In this document: one piece after another, positions 6,587 through 13,218 of the stretch
Layout of the letters: every line of letters starts with the position of its first letter
Numbering within the stretch: the first letter of the stretch is position 1
Assembly (NCBI GenBank): GCA_049322335.1
Contig: JBMORL010000054.1
Coordinates: forward strand, 1 to 16,412
Length of the DNA: 16,412 bases
Direction: 5' to 3'
From: JBMORL01 sp049322335
GTDB lineage: Bacteria > Bacteroidota > Bacteroidia > Flavobacteriales_D > UBA2798
Translations under genes and position numbers: made by a program
Notes under the pieces: model-generated
Seen by the model: the letters and a program-made list of their open reading frames with translations, nothing else
The model's database searches: none
Told to the model about the DNA's origin: nothing

Positions 6587-7483
6587 ATGTTTTTAAACAG
6601 GCTTGAATTTACTGTTGTCTCTGTCATCAGATTATTTCGGGAAAAGCGCGGTCTTTTTTCAAAATTCAACTTTTATTATTCACTTTTAACGGGTATTTTT
6701 TGTACTCTTTTTTCAGGCGCCCTTACTTTAATGTTTTATTTCTTCTCTGATAGTAATTTCTTCTTATCATCTGAAAATGAAGGAATACTCGTTCTATTTT
6801 ATGAACCTTATTTAAAAGATTTCTGGACCCGGCTTAATACAGGGCTTTGTATTATTTCTCTTGCGGTTTATGCTATAATCTGTTATCGGTATTTATTATC
6901 GGAAAACAAGGAGGGGGATACAAAAAAAATAACAGATTTTTTTGAAATACGTGATTTTGGTATTTTTTTCTTGCTAGCGGTTATACTCTTTTTATTTACA
7001 ATACAGAGTTTTCATGTGCAGGAATTGGCTGACGGAGCCGGGTACGACATTGAAAACTTGTATATGCAATACGGATTCTTTATTACAGAAACAAAAAGCC
7101 AGTTTACCCGGTGGGTTTTATCTCTTTATCTTCTTGTAGGAGCCTATCTTCCTTATATTTTTGCTCTGGCTTTATTCGTTTTTCGTTACAAAAGCCGGCT
7201 CAAAAGAGAAAAATGGTTATTGTTCAGGAAATCATTACCCGTGATTTTGTTTTTCGCAGCTATTTTTTATACAACAGCTAATTACATCGTGTATTGGATA
7301 CTGGAAACACTGTATAATCTTATCCATATTATTTATAATCATCCGTTGCAACTGGCTGTATTATCCTTTGTTATATACACTGTTTTCATTTCATGGCTTT
7401 TGCCGGTCTTTGCCGGAATTTTTATTTATCCTGTCATTCATTCTGAAAAAAGCATAGAAGGGACAGCAATAGAGGAGAAGTAA
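6587..7483 (+). CDS. Polytopic membrane protein of unknown function
   Basis: I do not recognise this 298-residue protein. It has about six hydrophobic segments, near residues 30-53, 85-104, 123-142, 176-199, 217-239 and 254-282. Basic residues lie on the N-terminal side (RLFREKRGLFSK) and in the loop 200-215 (RYKSRLKREKWLLFRK), which suggests the N-terminus and that loop are cytosolic. No catalytic or transport motif is visible. The first ATG lies only about 10 bases after the T-run of the preceding terminator, with no visible ribosome site or promoter, so expression may depend on read-through or on an unseen element. No other good in-frame start exists before Met49. It converges on the TerC gene with 5 bases between the two stop codons. 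Composition is AT-rich, as expected for its many Phe, Ile and Tyr codons, so this is not evidence of transfer. Confidence 0.8.
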   Translation: MFLNRLEFTVVSVIRLFREKRGLFSKFNFYYSLLTGIFCTLFSGALTLMFYFFSDSNFFLSSENEGILVLFYEPYLKDFWTRLNTGLCIISLAVYAIICYRYLLSENKEGDTKKITDFFEIRDFGIFFLLAVILFLFTIQSFHVQELADGAGYDIENLYMQYGFFITETKSQFTRWVLSLYLLVGAYLPYIFALALFVFRYKSRLKREKWLLFRKSLPVILFFAAIFYTTANYIVYWILETLYNLIHIIYNHPLQLAVLSFVIYTVFISWLLPVFAGIFIYPVIHSEKSIEGTAIEEK

Positions 7484-7496
7484 TAATCTTACTTCT
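7476..7496. terminator. Small palindrome spanning both convergent stop codons
   Basis: agaagtaa (7476-7483) and ttacttct (7489-7496) form an exact 8-bp inverted repeat with a 5-base loop. It contains the TAA stops of the membrane-protein gene and of the terC-family gene. It is AT-rich with no clear T-run, so at best it is a weak two-way terminator. Confidence 0.3.
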
Positions 7497-8271
7497 TCCC
7501 CTTCGGAAACCCAAACACCACCGAAGAAAAAATAGGTGCGATAAAGATCAATACGGTGATAAGAGAGAGCCAAAGCTCGGTATCTTCTCCATCAAGAAAT
7601 TTCGACATCAGGGCATCGGGATAAATATGGGTGAAAAAAGAAAGAGTGAGCTTTAATCCTAAAACACCAATAACCACAAAAGCAGACATGGCCAGGAAAG
7701 GATACTTCTCCATGAGCTTTACAAAGGCCTGTGCCACAAAACGCATAGCCAGAATCCCGATAAACACTCCTATCCACACCAGGTATAATCCCTGTGGCTG
7801 CGGGTAATTTTCTACATAAGCTACTGCTGCAAAAACATTGTCTATGGAAAAAGCCATGTCCATAATTTCCACCATAGCCACCGTAGCCCAAAAAACGCCA
7901 AGTAATCCGAACGTATAGCGGTAAATAATATTTTCGTTCTTGTTCAGTGTATCATCCGATTTTGTTTTGGTGGATCGGGATTTGAAATAATCAAAGCAGA
8001 GGTAAAGCAGGTAAAGTCCGCCTACCGGTTTCAGCCACCAGATGTGTATAAGGTAAGAAGCGAACAAAAGGCTTAATCCCCGAAACACATAAGCCCCTAT
8101 GATACCGTATTTTAAAGCTTTCGACCGCTGGTTTTCAGGCAGGTCGAGTACCATCGTAGCCAATACAGCGGCATTGTCAACCGACAAAAGGCTTTCAATG
8201 AGGATGAGATTGAGGATAATCAGTCCTGCATCAGCTAAATCAGGCCCCAGGATGTTGTGTAACCATTCCAT
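7489..8271 (-). CDS. TerC/Alx-family integral membrane protein, probable metal (Mn) exporter
   Basis: A 260-residue inner-membrane protein of the TerC family. Studied relatives (Alx, MeeF, YceF, YkoY) export manganese or help load secreted metalloenzymes with metal. The paired acidic family motifs are present: ESLLSVDNAAVLA (26-38; Glu26, Asp32, Asn33) and VEIMDMAFSIDNVFA (134-148; Glu135, Asp138, Asp144, Asn145), in two inverted halves typical of LysE-like exporters. About seven or eight hydrophobic segments are seen, with a hydrophilic loop at 97-115 and a short KGKK tail. There is no C-terminal CBS/CorC extension. The start is the ATG 10 bases after a near-perfect promoter -7 element. No yybP-ykoY manganese riboswitch can fit in the upstream leader, so any metal control must act at the promoter. 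It is divergent from bshC. A role in tellurium resistance should not be assumed from the family name. Confidence 0.92.
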   Translation of the reverse strand: MEWLHNILGPDLADAGLIILNLILIESLLSVDNAAVLATMVLDLPENQRSKALKYGIIGAYVFRGLSLLFASYLIHIWWLKPVGGLYLLYLCFDYFKSRSTKTKSDDTLNKNENIIYRYTFGLLGVFWATVAMVEIMDMAFSIDNVFAAVAYVENYPQPQGLYLVWIGVFIGILAMRFVAQAFVKLMEKYPFLAMSAFVVIGVLGLKLTLSFFTHIYPDALMSKFLDGEDTELWLSLITVLIFIAPIFSSVVFGFPKGKK

Positions 8272-8281
8272 TTTCGGGAAG

Positions 8282-8311
8282 CAAAGGTAAGATCGGCTGT
8301 TTCATAAACAA
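8282..8311 (-). promoter_or_regulatory. Predicted promoter of the TerC-family gene
   Basis: On the minus strand TTG (8311-8309), exactly 19 bases, then TACCTTTG (8289-8282), a full match to the Bacteroidota consensus TTG-N19-TAnnTTTG. Only 10 bases lie between the -7 element and the ATG, predicting a leader of a few bases. Confidence 0.7.
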
Positions 8312-8320
8312 ATAACAGCC
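8295..8320. promoter_or_regulatory. Possible operator dyad over the terC promoter -33 region
   Basis: GGCTGTT (8295-8301) and AACAGCC (8314-8320) are a perfect 7-bp inverted repeat with a 12-base spacer. The -33 TTG of the terC promoter lies in the spacer, so a bound protein would block RNA polymerase. No regulator gene is nearby, and a dyad of this size can occur by chance. Confidence 0.35.
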
Positions 8321-8369
8321 TGAAATGTTACCAGCAAAATTATGTGTGAAAACAGCTGCGATTAATTTC

Positions 8370-8377
8370 TATTTTCG
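8370..8377 (+). promoter_or_regulatory. Possible -7 element for bshC
   Basis: TATTTTCG matches seven of eight bases of TAnnTTTG and ends 10 bases before the ATG at 8388. No TTG lies at proper spacing. If correct, it excludes the upstream in-frame ATG at 8325. Confidence 0.35.
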
Positions 8378-8387
8378 TAAAGTGAAG

Positions 8388-9905
8388 ATGATGTTTTACA
8401 ACCAGCCGCCTTTCCGCTTTTCCCTGCCGGAAATTTACTCCGGTTTTTATGGAGAAGACGGGAAAAAACTGCATGAACCGGCCCGGGCCGCTGCTTCAGG
8501 TTATTCGTCTGTTGACAGGAATATCCTGGTGACGGCACTGTTACGTCAGAATGAATTTCTCAACAATAAAAAAGTAAATGAAAATATCCGGCTGCTTTCT
8601 TCTCCCGATACATTTACCGTTTGTACCGGCCACCAGCTTTGTCTTTTTGGCGGCCCGCTGTTTTTTGCCTATAAAATTATTACAGTTATAAAGCTTTCCC
8701 GGGAGCTGAGTGAACAACTTCCCGGAAAAAAAATCATACCGGTTTTCTGGATGGCCACCGAAGATCACGATCTGCCGGAAATTATTTCGTTTCATTTGTT
8801 CGGAAAAAAATACGAGTGGAATACTACCCAAACCGGTGCCGTGGGAAGAATGGAAACTACAGGAATTACAGAGCTGTTACGGGAAGTTAAACAGGTAAAG
8901 GGAAATGCTCCTTTTGCTGATGAATTTATTTCTGCCTGCGAAAAAGCATACGCACCGGGAAATAACCTTGCCCGCGCCACCCGCATTTTTGTAAATGAAC
9001 TTTTCGGTGAATCGGGATTGGTTTGTGTGGATGGAGACGATAGCGATCTGAAAAAACTATTTATCCCGCTGATGAAACACGAAATGGAAGAACAAATGGT
9101 GTTTCGCGCGATGAACGAAAAAAATAAATCGCTTTTACAATCAGGAATAAAACCGCAGGCACAGGCACGTGAATACAATCTTTTTTATCTCAGCGCCAAT
9201 AAAAGAGAAGGAATGGTTACTGATAAAGAAAATTTTTCATTACAAAATGGCAATAAAAAATGGAGCAGGGAAGAGCTGCTGAAAGAAATTACAAATTTTC
9301 CCGAACGATTTAGCCCGAATGTTTTAATGCGGCCGTTGTACCAGCAACTGATCTTGCCCAATATAGCCAATGTGGGCGGGCCGGGTGAACTCGCTTACTG
9401 GATACAGTTACCGGAGTTATTTAGCTCATTGAATATTCCTTTCCCCGCACTTTTCCCAAGAATATCGGGAGTAATGGCAGAAGAAGTACAACTGGAAAAA
9501 ATAAATAAACTCGGACTAACGATCAACGACTTTGTGCAGCCGGTGGATGACATCGTGAAGCAGTTTATTGGTGGAAAAGAGGAAAATTTTTATCTGGACG
9601 AGGTAAAAAAGAAATGGGAAAATGAATTTTCTTCACTGGCAGAATTAATAAAAAAAGAGGATGCTTCACTGGAGGGAACAGTGAATGCCGAAGGTAAAAA
9701 AATGCAAAAGTTTCTCGAAACGCTGGAAGCTAAAATTGCCAAAACCAAAAAACAAAAACACGAACAGGAGATCACTCAGATAAAAAAAATAAAAGAAAAA
9801 TTTTATCCCGGAGGAGAAATGCAGGAAAGAAGTGATACAGTGATGGAATGGTATTGGAAATATGGAAAGGAAATTCTGAATATAATTGGAGATATAAAAC
9901 TTTGA
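8388..9905 (+). CDS. bshC: Bacillithiol synthase BshC (putative cysteine ligase)
   Basis: Catalyses the last step of bacillithiol synthesis, adding cysteine to glucosaminyl-malate; cytosolic. The 505-residue length suits the family (B. subtilis BshC is about 540). Family marks, numbered from the chosen start: the nucleotide-binding-like segment TGHQLCLFGGP (80-90) with YK just after it, the block PVFWMATEDHDLPEI (118-132), a central PRISGVMAEE region, and a C-terminal Lys/Glu coiled coil (about 405-480) as in the B. subtilis structure. The frame extends up to an ATG at 8325, but those 21 residues look untranslated and overlap the promoter zone. ATG ATG at 8388 and 8391 precedes MFYNQPPFRF, a sensible N-terminus. 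bshA and bshB are not in the window; in many genomes bshC is unlinked to them. The next gene follows 7 bases later and is probably co-transcribed. Some Bacteroidota/Chlorobi make methylated bacillithiol; nothing here tells which form. Confidence 0.93.
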   Translation: MMFYNQPPFRFSLPEIYSGFYGEDGKKLHEPARAAASGYSSVDRNILVTALLRQNEFLNNKKVNENIRLLSSPDTFTVCTGHQLCLFGGPLFFAYKIITVIKLSRELSEQLPGKKIIPVFWMATEDHDLPEIISFHLFGKKYEWNTTQTGAVGRMETTGITELLREVKQVKGNAPFADEFISACEKAYAPGNNLARATRIFVNELFGESGLVCVDGDDSDLKKLFIPLMKHEMEEQMVFRAMNEKNKSLLQSGIKPQAQAREYNLFYLSANKREGMVTDKENFSLQNGNKKWSREELLKEITNFPERFSPNVLMRPLYQQLILPNIANVGGPGELAYWIQLPELFSSLNIPFPALFPRISGVMAEEVQLEKINKLGLTINDFVQPVDDIVKQFIGGKEENFYLDEVKKKWENEFSSLAELIKKEDASLEGTVNAEGKKMQKFLETLEAKIAKTKKQKHEQEITQIKKIKEKFYPGGEMQERSDTVMEWYWKYGKEILNIIGDIKL

Positions 9906-9912
9906 GCAATAA

Positions 9913-10278
9913 ATGAACAAATCTATAGCCACAGGTTTTCTCCGTCTCGTTACCACAGGTAAGGTGAGGGAAGCTTATGAAAAATATGTTTCCGAAAACT
10001 TTATCCACCACAATGCATGGTTTAAAGGTGACAGGCAATCGTTACTGGAGGCTATGGAGGAGAGTGAAAAAAACAACCCGGTAAAAATTTTTGATATAAA
10101 GCGGATGATAGAAGAGGGAGACCTTGTATCAGTTCATTCGCATATCCGGATGAATCAAGACGACCGTGGTATGGTGGTGGTGCATATTTTTCGTTTTGAA
10201 ACCGGAAAAATCGCAGAATTATGGGATGTGATTATGCCCATACCCGAAGAAAATAGTAATGAGAACGGGGTGATTTGA
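9913..10278 (+). CDS. SnoaL-like / NTF2-like superfamily protein
   Basis: A 121-residue cytosolic protein with the NTF2-like cone fold of SnoaL-type proteins. Evidence: an opening helix with AYEKYVSENFIHHN (21-34, His32-His33 in the pocket region), the WFKGDRQSLLEAMEE helix (36-50), and strands VSVHSHIRM (72-80) and GMVVVHIFRFETGKIAELWDVIMP (86-109) with His75, His77, His91, Trp104 and Asp105. The pattern resembles the group often annotated as predicted SnoaL-like aldol-condensing enzymes, but members have varied or unknown activities. It starts 7 bases after the bshC stop, so it likely shares that transcript; whether it takes part in thiol metabolism is untested inference. The AT-rich hairpin at 10273-10301 begins within its last codons. 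Confidence 0.85.
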   Translation: MNKSIATGFLRLVTTGKVREAYEKYVSENFIHHNAWFKGDRQSLLEAMEESEKNNPVKIFDIKRMIEEGDLVSVHSHIRMNQDDRGMVVVHIFRFETGKIAELWDVIMPIPEENSNENGVI

Positions 10279-10301
10279 TTATTTTGTTCCAATCATCAAA
10301 T
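10273..10301. terminator. Possible terminator between convergent genes
   Basis: An 11-bp stem with one mismatch pairs 10273-10283 with 10291-10301 around a 7-base loop. It is followed on the plus strand by T-rich sequence (gtttcaatctttcttt). It lies between the SnoaL-like gene (plus) and the SGNH-like gene (minus). It is AT-rich and so weak. Confidence 0.4.
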
Positions 10302-10316
10302 GTTTCAATCTTTCTT

Positions 10317-11012
10317 TCACAACAACCCTTCCATTCTTCCCATTACTTTTTTAGCCCATTTTTGAGCAGATTTTCCGTAATAGTGTGCGGTGGTTACGGT
10401 GTCATGGCCGATAATATCTTCACTGGAAACAAATTTTATATCCGGGTATTTTTTCAGGAGCATATCGATGGGATATAATCGTTCTTCGATATTTGCCCTG
10501 CGCATGGGGCCGATCCAGATAATATCGCGATTCGGATTATCTTTCCATATCATTTTCACCAGTTCTTCGTGTGCATTGGTATTGTTGGAACCCAGAGCAA
10601 CTATCACGATATCGGGTTGCAGGTGAAACACCATGCTGCTGAGTTTTCCTTTATACGATTTCCCCACAATTTCATTGGTAGAACCATCATTGCGTTCGGT
10701 AACCGGTAGTTTTTGTTTTTCGGGAATAGAATCAAACCAGCAGGTTTCACGGATTTTATAACCACAGCAAAAACAGCGCATAGTCATGGTAAAATGTACG
10801 CTTCCCGCACCACCAATGCCAACGGAAGTAACATTATATTTTTTTTTGTTGTGAATTTCCCGGTGCAGGTATTCGCCAAAATCGCCAACGGTATGCGAAT
10901 CACCCAGTATGAGAACATTTTTTATAACCGTACTGTCGTTTTCCACTTCACCGGCTTTTATGGCCATGTGCGGATTGAGTGAGATCCAGAGTAGCAGGGG
11001 AAAGTAAGTCAT
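10317..11012 (-). CDS. Secreted SGNH/GDSL-hydrolase-like protein
   Basis: A 231-residue SGNH-fold protein, probably an esterase or deacetylase acting on an envelope or extracellular substrate. The N-terminus (MTYFPLLLWISLNPHMAIKAG) is a plausible but short signal sequence. Block I is ILGDSHTVGDFG (35-46) with Ser39 as nucleophile. Block II is GIGGAGS (65-71). Block III is LGSNNTN (140-146) with Asn143. Near the C-terminus His210 lies in TVTTAHYYGKSAQKWA. The usual Asp three residues before this His (DxxH) is Thr207 here; Asp204 is six residues before it. Four cysteines, 80, 82, 83 and 91, cluster after block II (RCFCCGYKIRETC) and could form disulfides or bind metal. The gene has its own promoter upstream, so it is not simply the tail of the hutI transcript. 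Substrate unknown. Loss of the canonical Asp makes activity less certain than the fold. Confidence 0.8.
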   Translation of the reverse strand: MTYFPLLLWISLNPHMAIKAGEVENDSTVIKNVLILGDSHTVGDFGEYLHREIHNKKKYNVTSVGIGGAGSVHFTMTMRCFCCGYKIRETCWFDSIPEKQKLPVTERNDGSTNEIVGKSYKGKLSSMVFHLQPDIVIVALGSNNTNAHEELVKMIWKDNPNRDIIWIGPMRRANIEERLYPIDMLLKKYPDIKFVSSEDIIGHDTVTTAHYYGKSAQKWAKKVMGRMEGLL

Positions 11013-11028
11013 TGTCGGGTTGAAAGTC

Positions 11029-11059
11029 CGAAATTAATGATACCTGTTCATCCCGGCAA
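11029..11059 (-). promoter_or_regulatory. Predicted promoter of the SGNH-like gene
   Basis: On the minus strand TTG (11059-11057), 20 bases, then TAATTTCG (11036-11029), seven of eight matches to TAnnTTTG. Sixteen bases separate it from the ATG at 11012. Confidence 0.5.
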
Positions 11060-11077
11060 ATCCGGTTTTCAACAGGT
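11042..11077. repeat. Inverted repeat between hutI and the SGNH-like gene
   Basis: ACCTGTT (11042-11048) and AACAGGT (11071-11077) form an exact 7-bp inverted repeat separated by 22 bases, with CCGG twice inside. It follows hutI and overlaps the promoter of the next gene. It could be a weak hutI terminator or an operator; no T-run follows the stem on the minus strand. Confidence 0.35.
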
Positions 11078-11116
11078 GTTGATTAGTATTCTGCGAAGAT
11101 GTTTAATTACGGAAAA

Positions 11117-12364
11117 TCAGTTCACTTTTTTTCCTCCAACAATCACGGTCTCCACCAGATCCGTAGCAAAAGCATAAGGCAAAAACGAATAGCCGGGAAT
11201 TTCTTTTGTAATAAAAATACTGGCTTTTTTTCCTACTGCAATACTTCCCAGCTCATCACTAACGCCCATCGCATAAGCGGAGTTGATTGTGGCGGCATGG
11301 ATGGCTTCTTCAGGAGTCATTTTGTATTGTACACAAGCCAGTGACAGCATAAAATTCATATTACCGCTCGGACAACTTCCGGGATTGTAATCGCTGCAGA
11401 TGGCCACGGGTAATCCGTTATCAATCATTTTTCGCGCAGGAGGATAAGGTAATGAAAGAAACCACTGTGCTCCCGGTAAAATTACGGGCATCGTTTCCGA
11501 GCCTTTTAATGCCGCTATTTCTTCTTCATCCACAAACTCCAGGTGGTCTACACTGATGGCACCAGTTTTTACCCCGGCCTGCACGCCTCCCGAATTACTC
11601 AGCTGGTTGGCATGTACTTTCGGAATCATTCCATAACGTTTTCCGCACTCAAGCAGTTCGATGGTTTCGTCTTTGGTAAAATAATTGCGTTCGCAGAACA
11701 CATCACAAAAATCTGCGAGTTTTTCTTCAGCAATACGGGGCATCATTTCATTCATCAGCAGGTCAACATAACCTCTTCGGTTATCTTTATATGCTGCCGG
11801 GATAGCATGCGCACCCAAAAAAGTGGATTTTATAGTGAGTGGTGACAGCTCTTTCAGTTTTTTTATCACCCGCAGCATTTTTAACTCTGATGCTGTACTT
11901 AATCCGTAGCCGCTTTTTATTTCAATGGCTCCTGTACCGGTACGCATTACTTCTTCCAGCCGCAGAAGTGCGCCTTTCACCAGTTCTTCTTCCGAAGCGG
12001 CTTCCATTTTTTGGGCAGAATTTAAAATTCCTCCTCCGCGGGCGGCAATGTCTTCATAACTCAACCCATTGATCCTGTCAACAAATTCTCCCTCGCGGCT
12101 TCCTGCATAAACGATATGTGTATGTGCATCCACCCAGCAGGGAAACACCAATTTTCCGGTAGCGTCAATCACTTCCAGCCCGGTCCAGTCGCTGATGCCC
12201 GGCCAGTCGTCCATTTTCCCGAAATCCACAATAATACCGTTTTCTATGGCCAGCCAGGCATTGTCAAGACAGGGAAGGTGTTTCATGGAGGCGCCACATA
12301 TTTTCATGGGAGGCTGTTCATGTACCTGGATAAGTGACTTTATATTTTTAATGAGGAGTTTCAT
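11117..12364 (-). CDS. hutI: Imidazolonepropionase
   Basis: Hydrolyses 4-imidazolone-5-propionate to N-formimino-glutamate, the third step of histidine breakdown; a cytosolic amidohydrolase with one metal ion. The 415 residues match the usual length. Seen in order: the amidohydrolase metal motif VDAHTHIVYAG (His81, His83), FVDRINGLSYEDIAARGGGI (94-113), IEIKSGYGL (148-155), FLGAHAIP with His186, KVHANQLSNSGG with His251, VDHLEF with His274, and CSDYNPGSCPSGNM with metal-ligand Asp325. These are the residues expected of HutI rather than of a general dihydroorotase-like enzyme. The other hut genes (hutH, hutU, hutG or ftcD) are absent from the window, so the pathway is scattered or lies elsewhere. 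It is divergent from the gene starting at 12397, with only 32 bases between them; its promoter probably lies inside that gene's first codons. Confidence 0.96.
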   Translation of the reverse strand: MKLLIKNIKSLIQVHEQPPMKICGASMKHLPCLDNAWLAIENGIIVDFGKMDDWPGISDWTGLEVIDATGKLVFPCWVDAHTHIVYAGSREGEFVDRINGLSYEDIAARGGGILNSAQKMEAASEEELVKGALLRLEEVMRTGTGAIEIKSGYGLSTASELKMLRVIKKLKELSPLTIKSTFLGAHAIPAAYKDNRRGYVDLLMNEMMPRIAEEKLADFCDVFCERNYFTKDETIELLECGKRYGMIPKVHANQLSNSGGVQAGVKTGAISVDHLEFVDEEEIAALKGSETMPVILPGAQWFLSLPYPPARKMIDNGLPVAICSDYNPGSCPSGNMNFMLSLACVQYKMTPEEAIHAATINSAYAMGVSDELGSIAVGKKASIFITKEIPGYSFLPYAFATDLVETVIVGGKKVN

Positions 12365-12396
12365 ACTATTCTGGTTACCTTTTCGTTTTAGCGGAA

Positions 12397-13167
12397 TTGA
12401 AATCGGTGTTAAAAATACTTTTTATTTGCGGTTTTTACCTGTTTTCTGTCCAAAAAACCAGGGCTATCGTTACCGACACGATTGCTGTTGATACTTTTCC
12501 GGGAAAAAATAATATTATTTCCCTGGAGTTGAATCCGGTCTTCATGTGGATTCAAAACAGGAAAAACAGTTATTTTAAACCATTGGCATTCGAGTTGAGT
12601 TACAAAAGAAATATGAATAGCAGAACAGGGTGGAAATTCTCACTCTATTATCGTTCAACTTTCACTGACCGGCTGGAATACCTGGATGGAAAATACATAC
12701 CGGCTGATACTGTTCCTGCCTACGATAATTTTTATTTTTCAGGTAAGGGATATAAAAAATGTTACGACAGATCTATTCGGGTTTCGTCCGGTCCCGAATT
12801 TTTTCTTTTTAAAGAATCAAAGCTGGTTTTGATGGCTGTGATGCTTTTTTATGAAAACAATATGTTCAGAAAAAGAAGCGAATTAGAAAAAAATTATGTT
12901 TTCAATTATTATTCCGTAGCGAGAGAAATCACAACTTTTCGCATGGATGTTTTTCAGAAATGGTTAGGTGTTCGCCTGGGTTTCACAGGTAATGTCAATT
13001 TTTCTGATTTGTGGGGCGCACATATTATTATGAATTTTTACCCGGCTGTAGTAAATACGGTAGTAGAGGAAAGAAGGGCTGATGATACGAATTTGGTTAA
13101 AGGAAGCAATACAACGGTTTTTACAGTTGGGTTCAATCTATCGGCAGGAATTCATTATTGCTGGTAA
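12397..13167 (+). CDS. Secreted probable outer-membrane beta-barrel protein (unknown)
   Basis: A 256-residue protein I cannot place in a named family. It starts with TTG at 12397, or with GTG at 12406, three codons later; there is no in-frame ATG nearby, and either gives a signal peptide (KSVLKILFICGFYLFSV, cleavage near KTRA at about residue 23). The mature part alternates polar and aromatic residues in short strands (ISLELNPVFMWIQ, FELSYKRNM, WKFSLYYRS, VSSGPEFFLF, VRLGFTGNVNF, FTVGFNLSAGIHYCW) and ends in Trp, as small outer-membrane barrels do. No catalytic motif is visible. It precedes the TonB receptor gene by 51 bases on the same strand, but that gene has its own promoter, so a functional link is only possible. 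A periplasmic beta-rich protein is the alternative. Confidence 0.7.
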   Translation: MKSVLKILFICGFYLFSVQKTRAIVTDTIAVDTFPGKNNIISLELNPVFMWIQNRKNSYFKPLAFELSYKRNMNSRTGWKFSLYYRSTFTDRLEYLDGKYIPADTVPAYDNFYFSGKGYKKCYDRSIRVSSGPEFFLFKESKLVLMAVMLFYENNMFRKRSELEKNYVFNYYSVAREITTFRMDVFQKWLGVRLGFTGNVNFSDLWGAHIIMNFYPAVVNTVVEERRADDTNLVKGSNTTVFTVGFNLSAGIHYCW

Positions 13168-13173
13168 AACGAT

Positions 13174-13204
13174 TTGAAAAAATCAAAAACAAACAATAAA
13201 TTCG
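13174..13204 (+). promoter_or_regulatory. Predicted promoter of the TonB-receptor operon
   Basis: TTG (13174-13176), 20 bases, then TAAATTCG (13197-13204), seven of eight matches to TAnnTTTG. Fourteen bases, A-rich and without a Shine-Dalgarno sequence, lie before the ATG at 13219. Confidence 0.5.
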
Positions 13205-13218
13205 AAAAAAAATAAAAA

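Noticed and set aside
6582..6596. Four-codon mini-frame ATG GGA TGT TTT TAA overlapping the start of the membrane-protein gene
   Set aside because: Too short, no ribosome site, and expected by chance in AT-rich sequence.
8325..8387. N-terminal extension of bshC to an ATG at 8325
   Set aside because: It overlaps the divergent promoter region; the family-like N-terminus begins at the double ATG at 8388.
8272..8387. Possible yybP-ykoY manganese riboswitch upstream of the TerC-family gene
   Set aside because: The predicted leader is only a few bases long, and no such folded aptamer is visible in the 116-base gap.
11839..12337. Several plus-strand open frames opposite hutI
   Set aside because: hutI is complete with all metal and substrate residues; the opposite frames show no family features.
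13171..13184. Small hairpin gattt-gaaa-aaatc after the gene ending at 13167
   Set aside because: A five-base AT stem with no T-run; it is better explained as part of the next promoter region.
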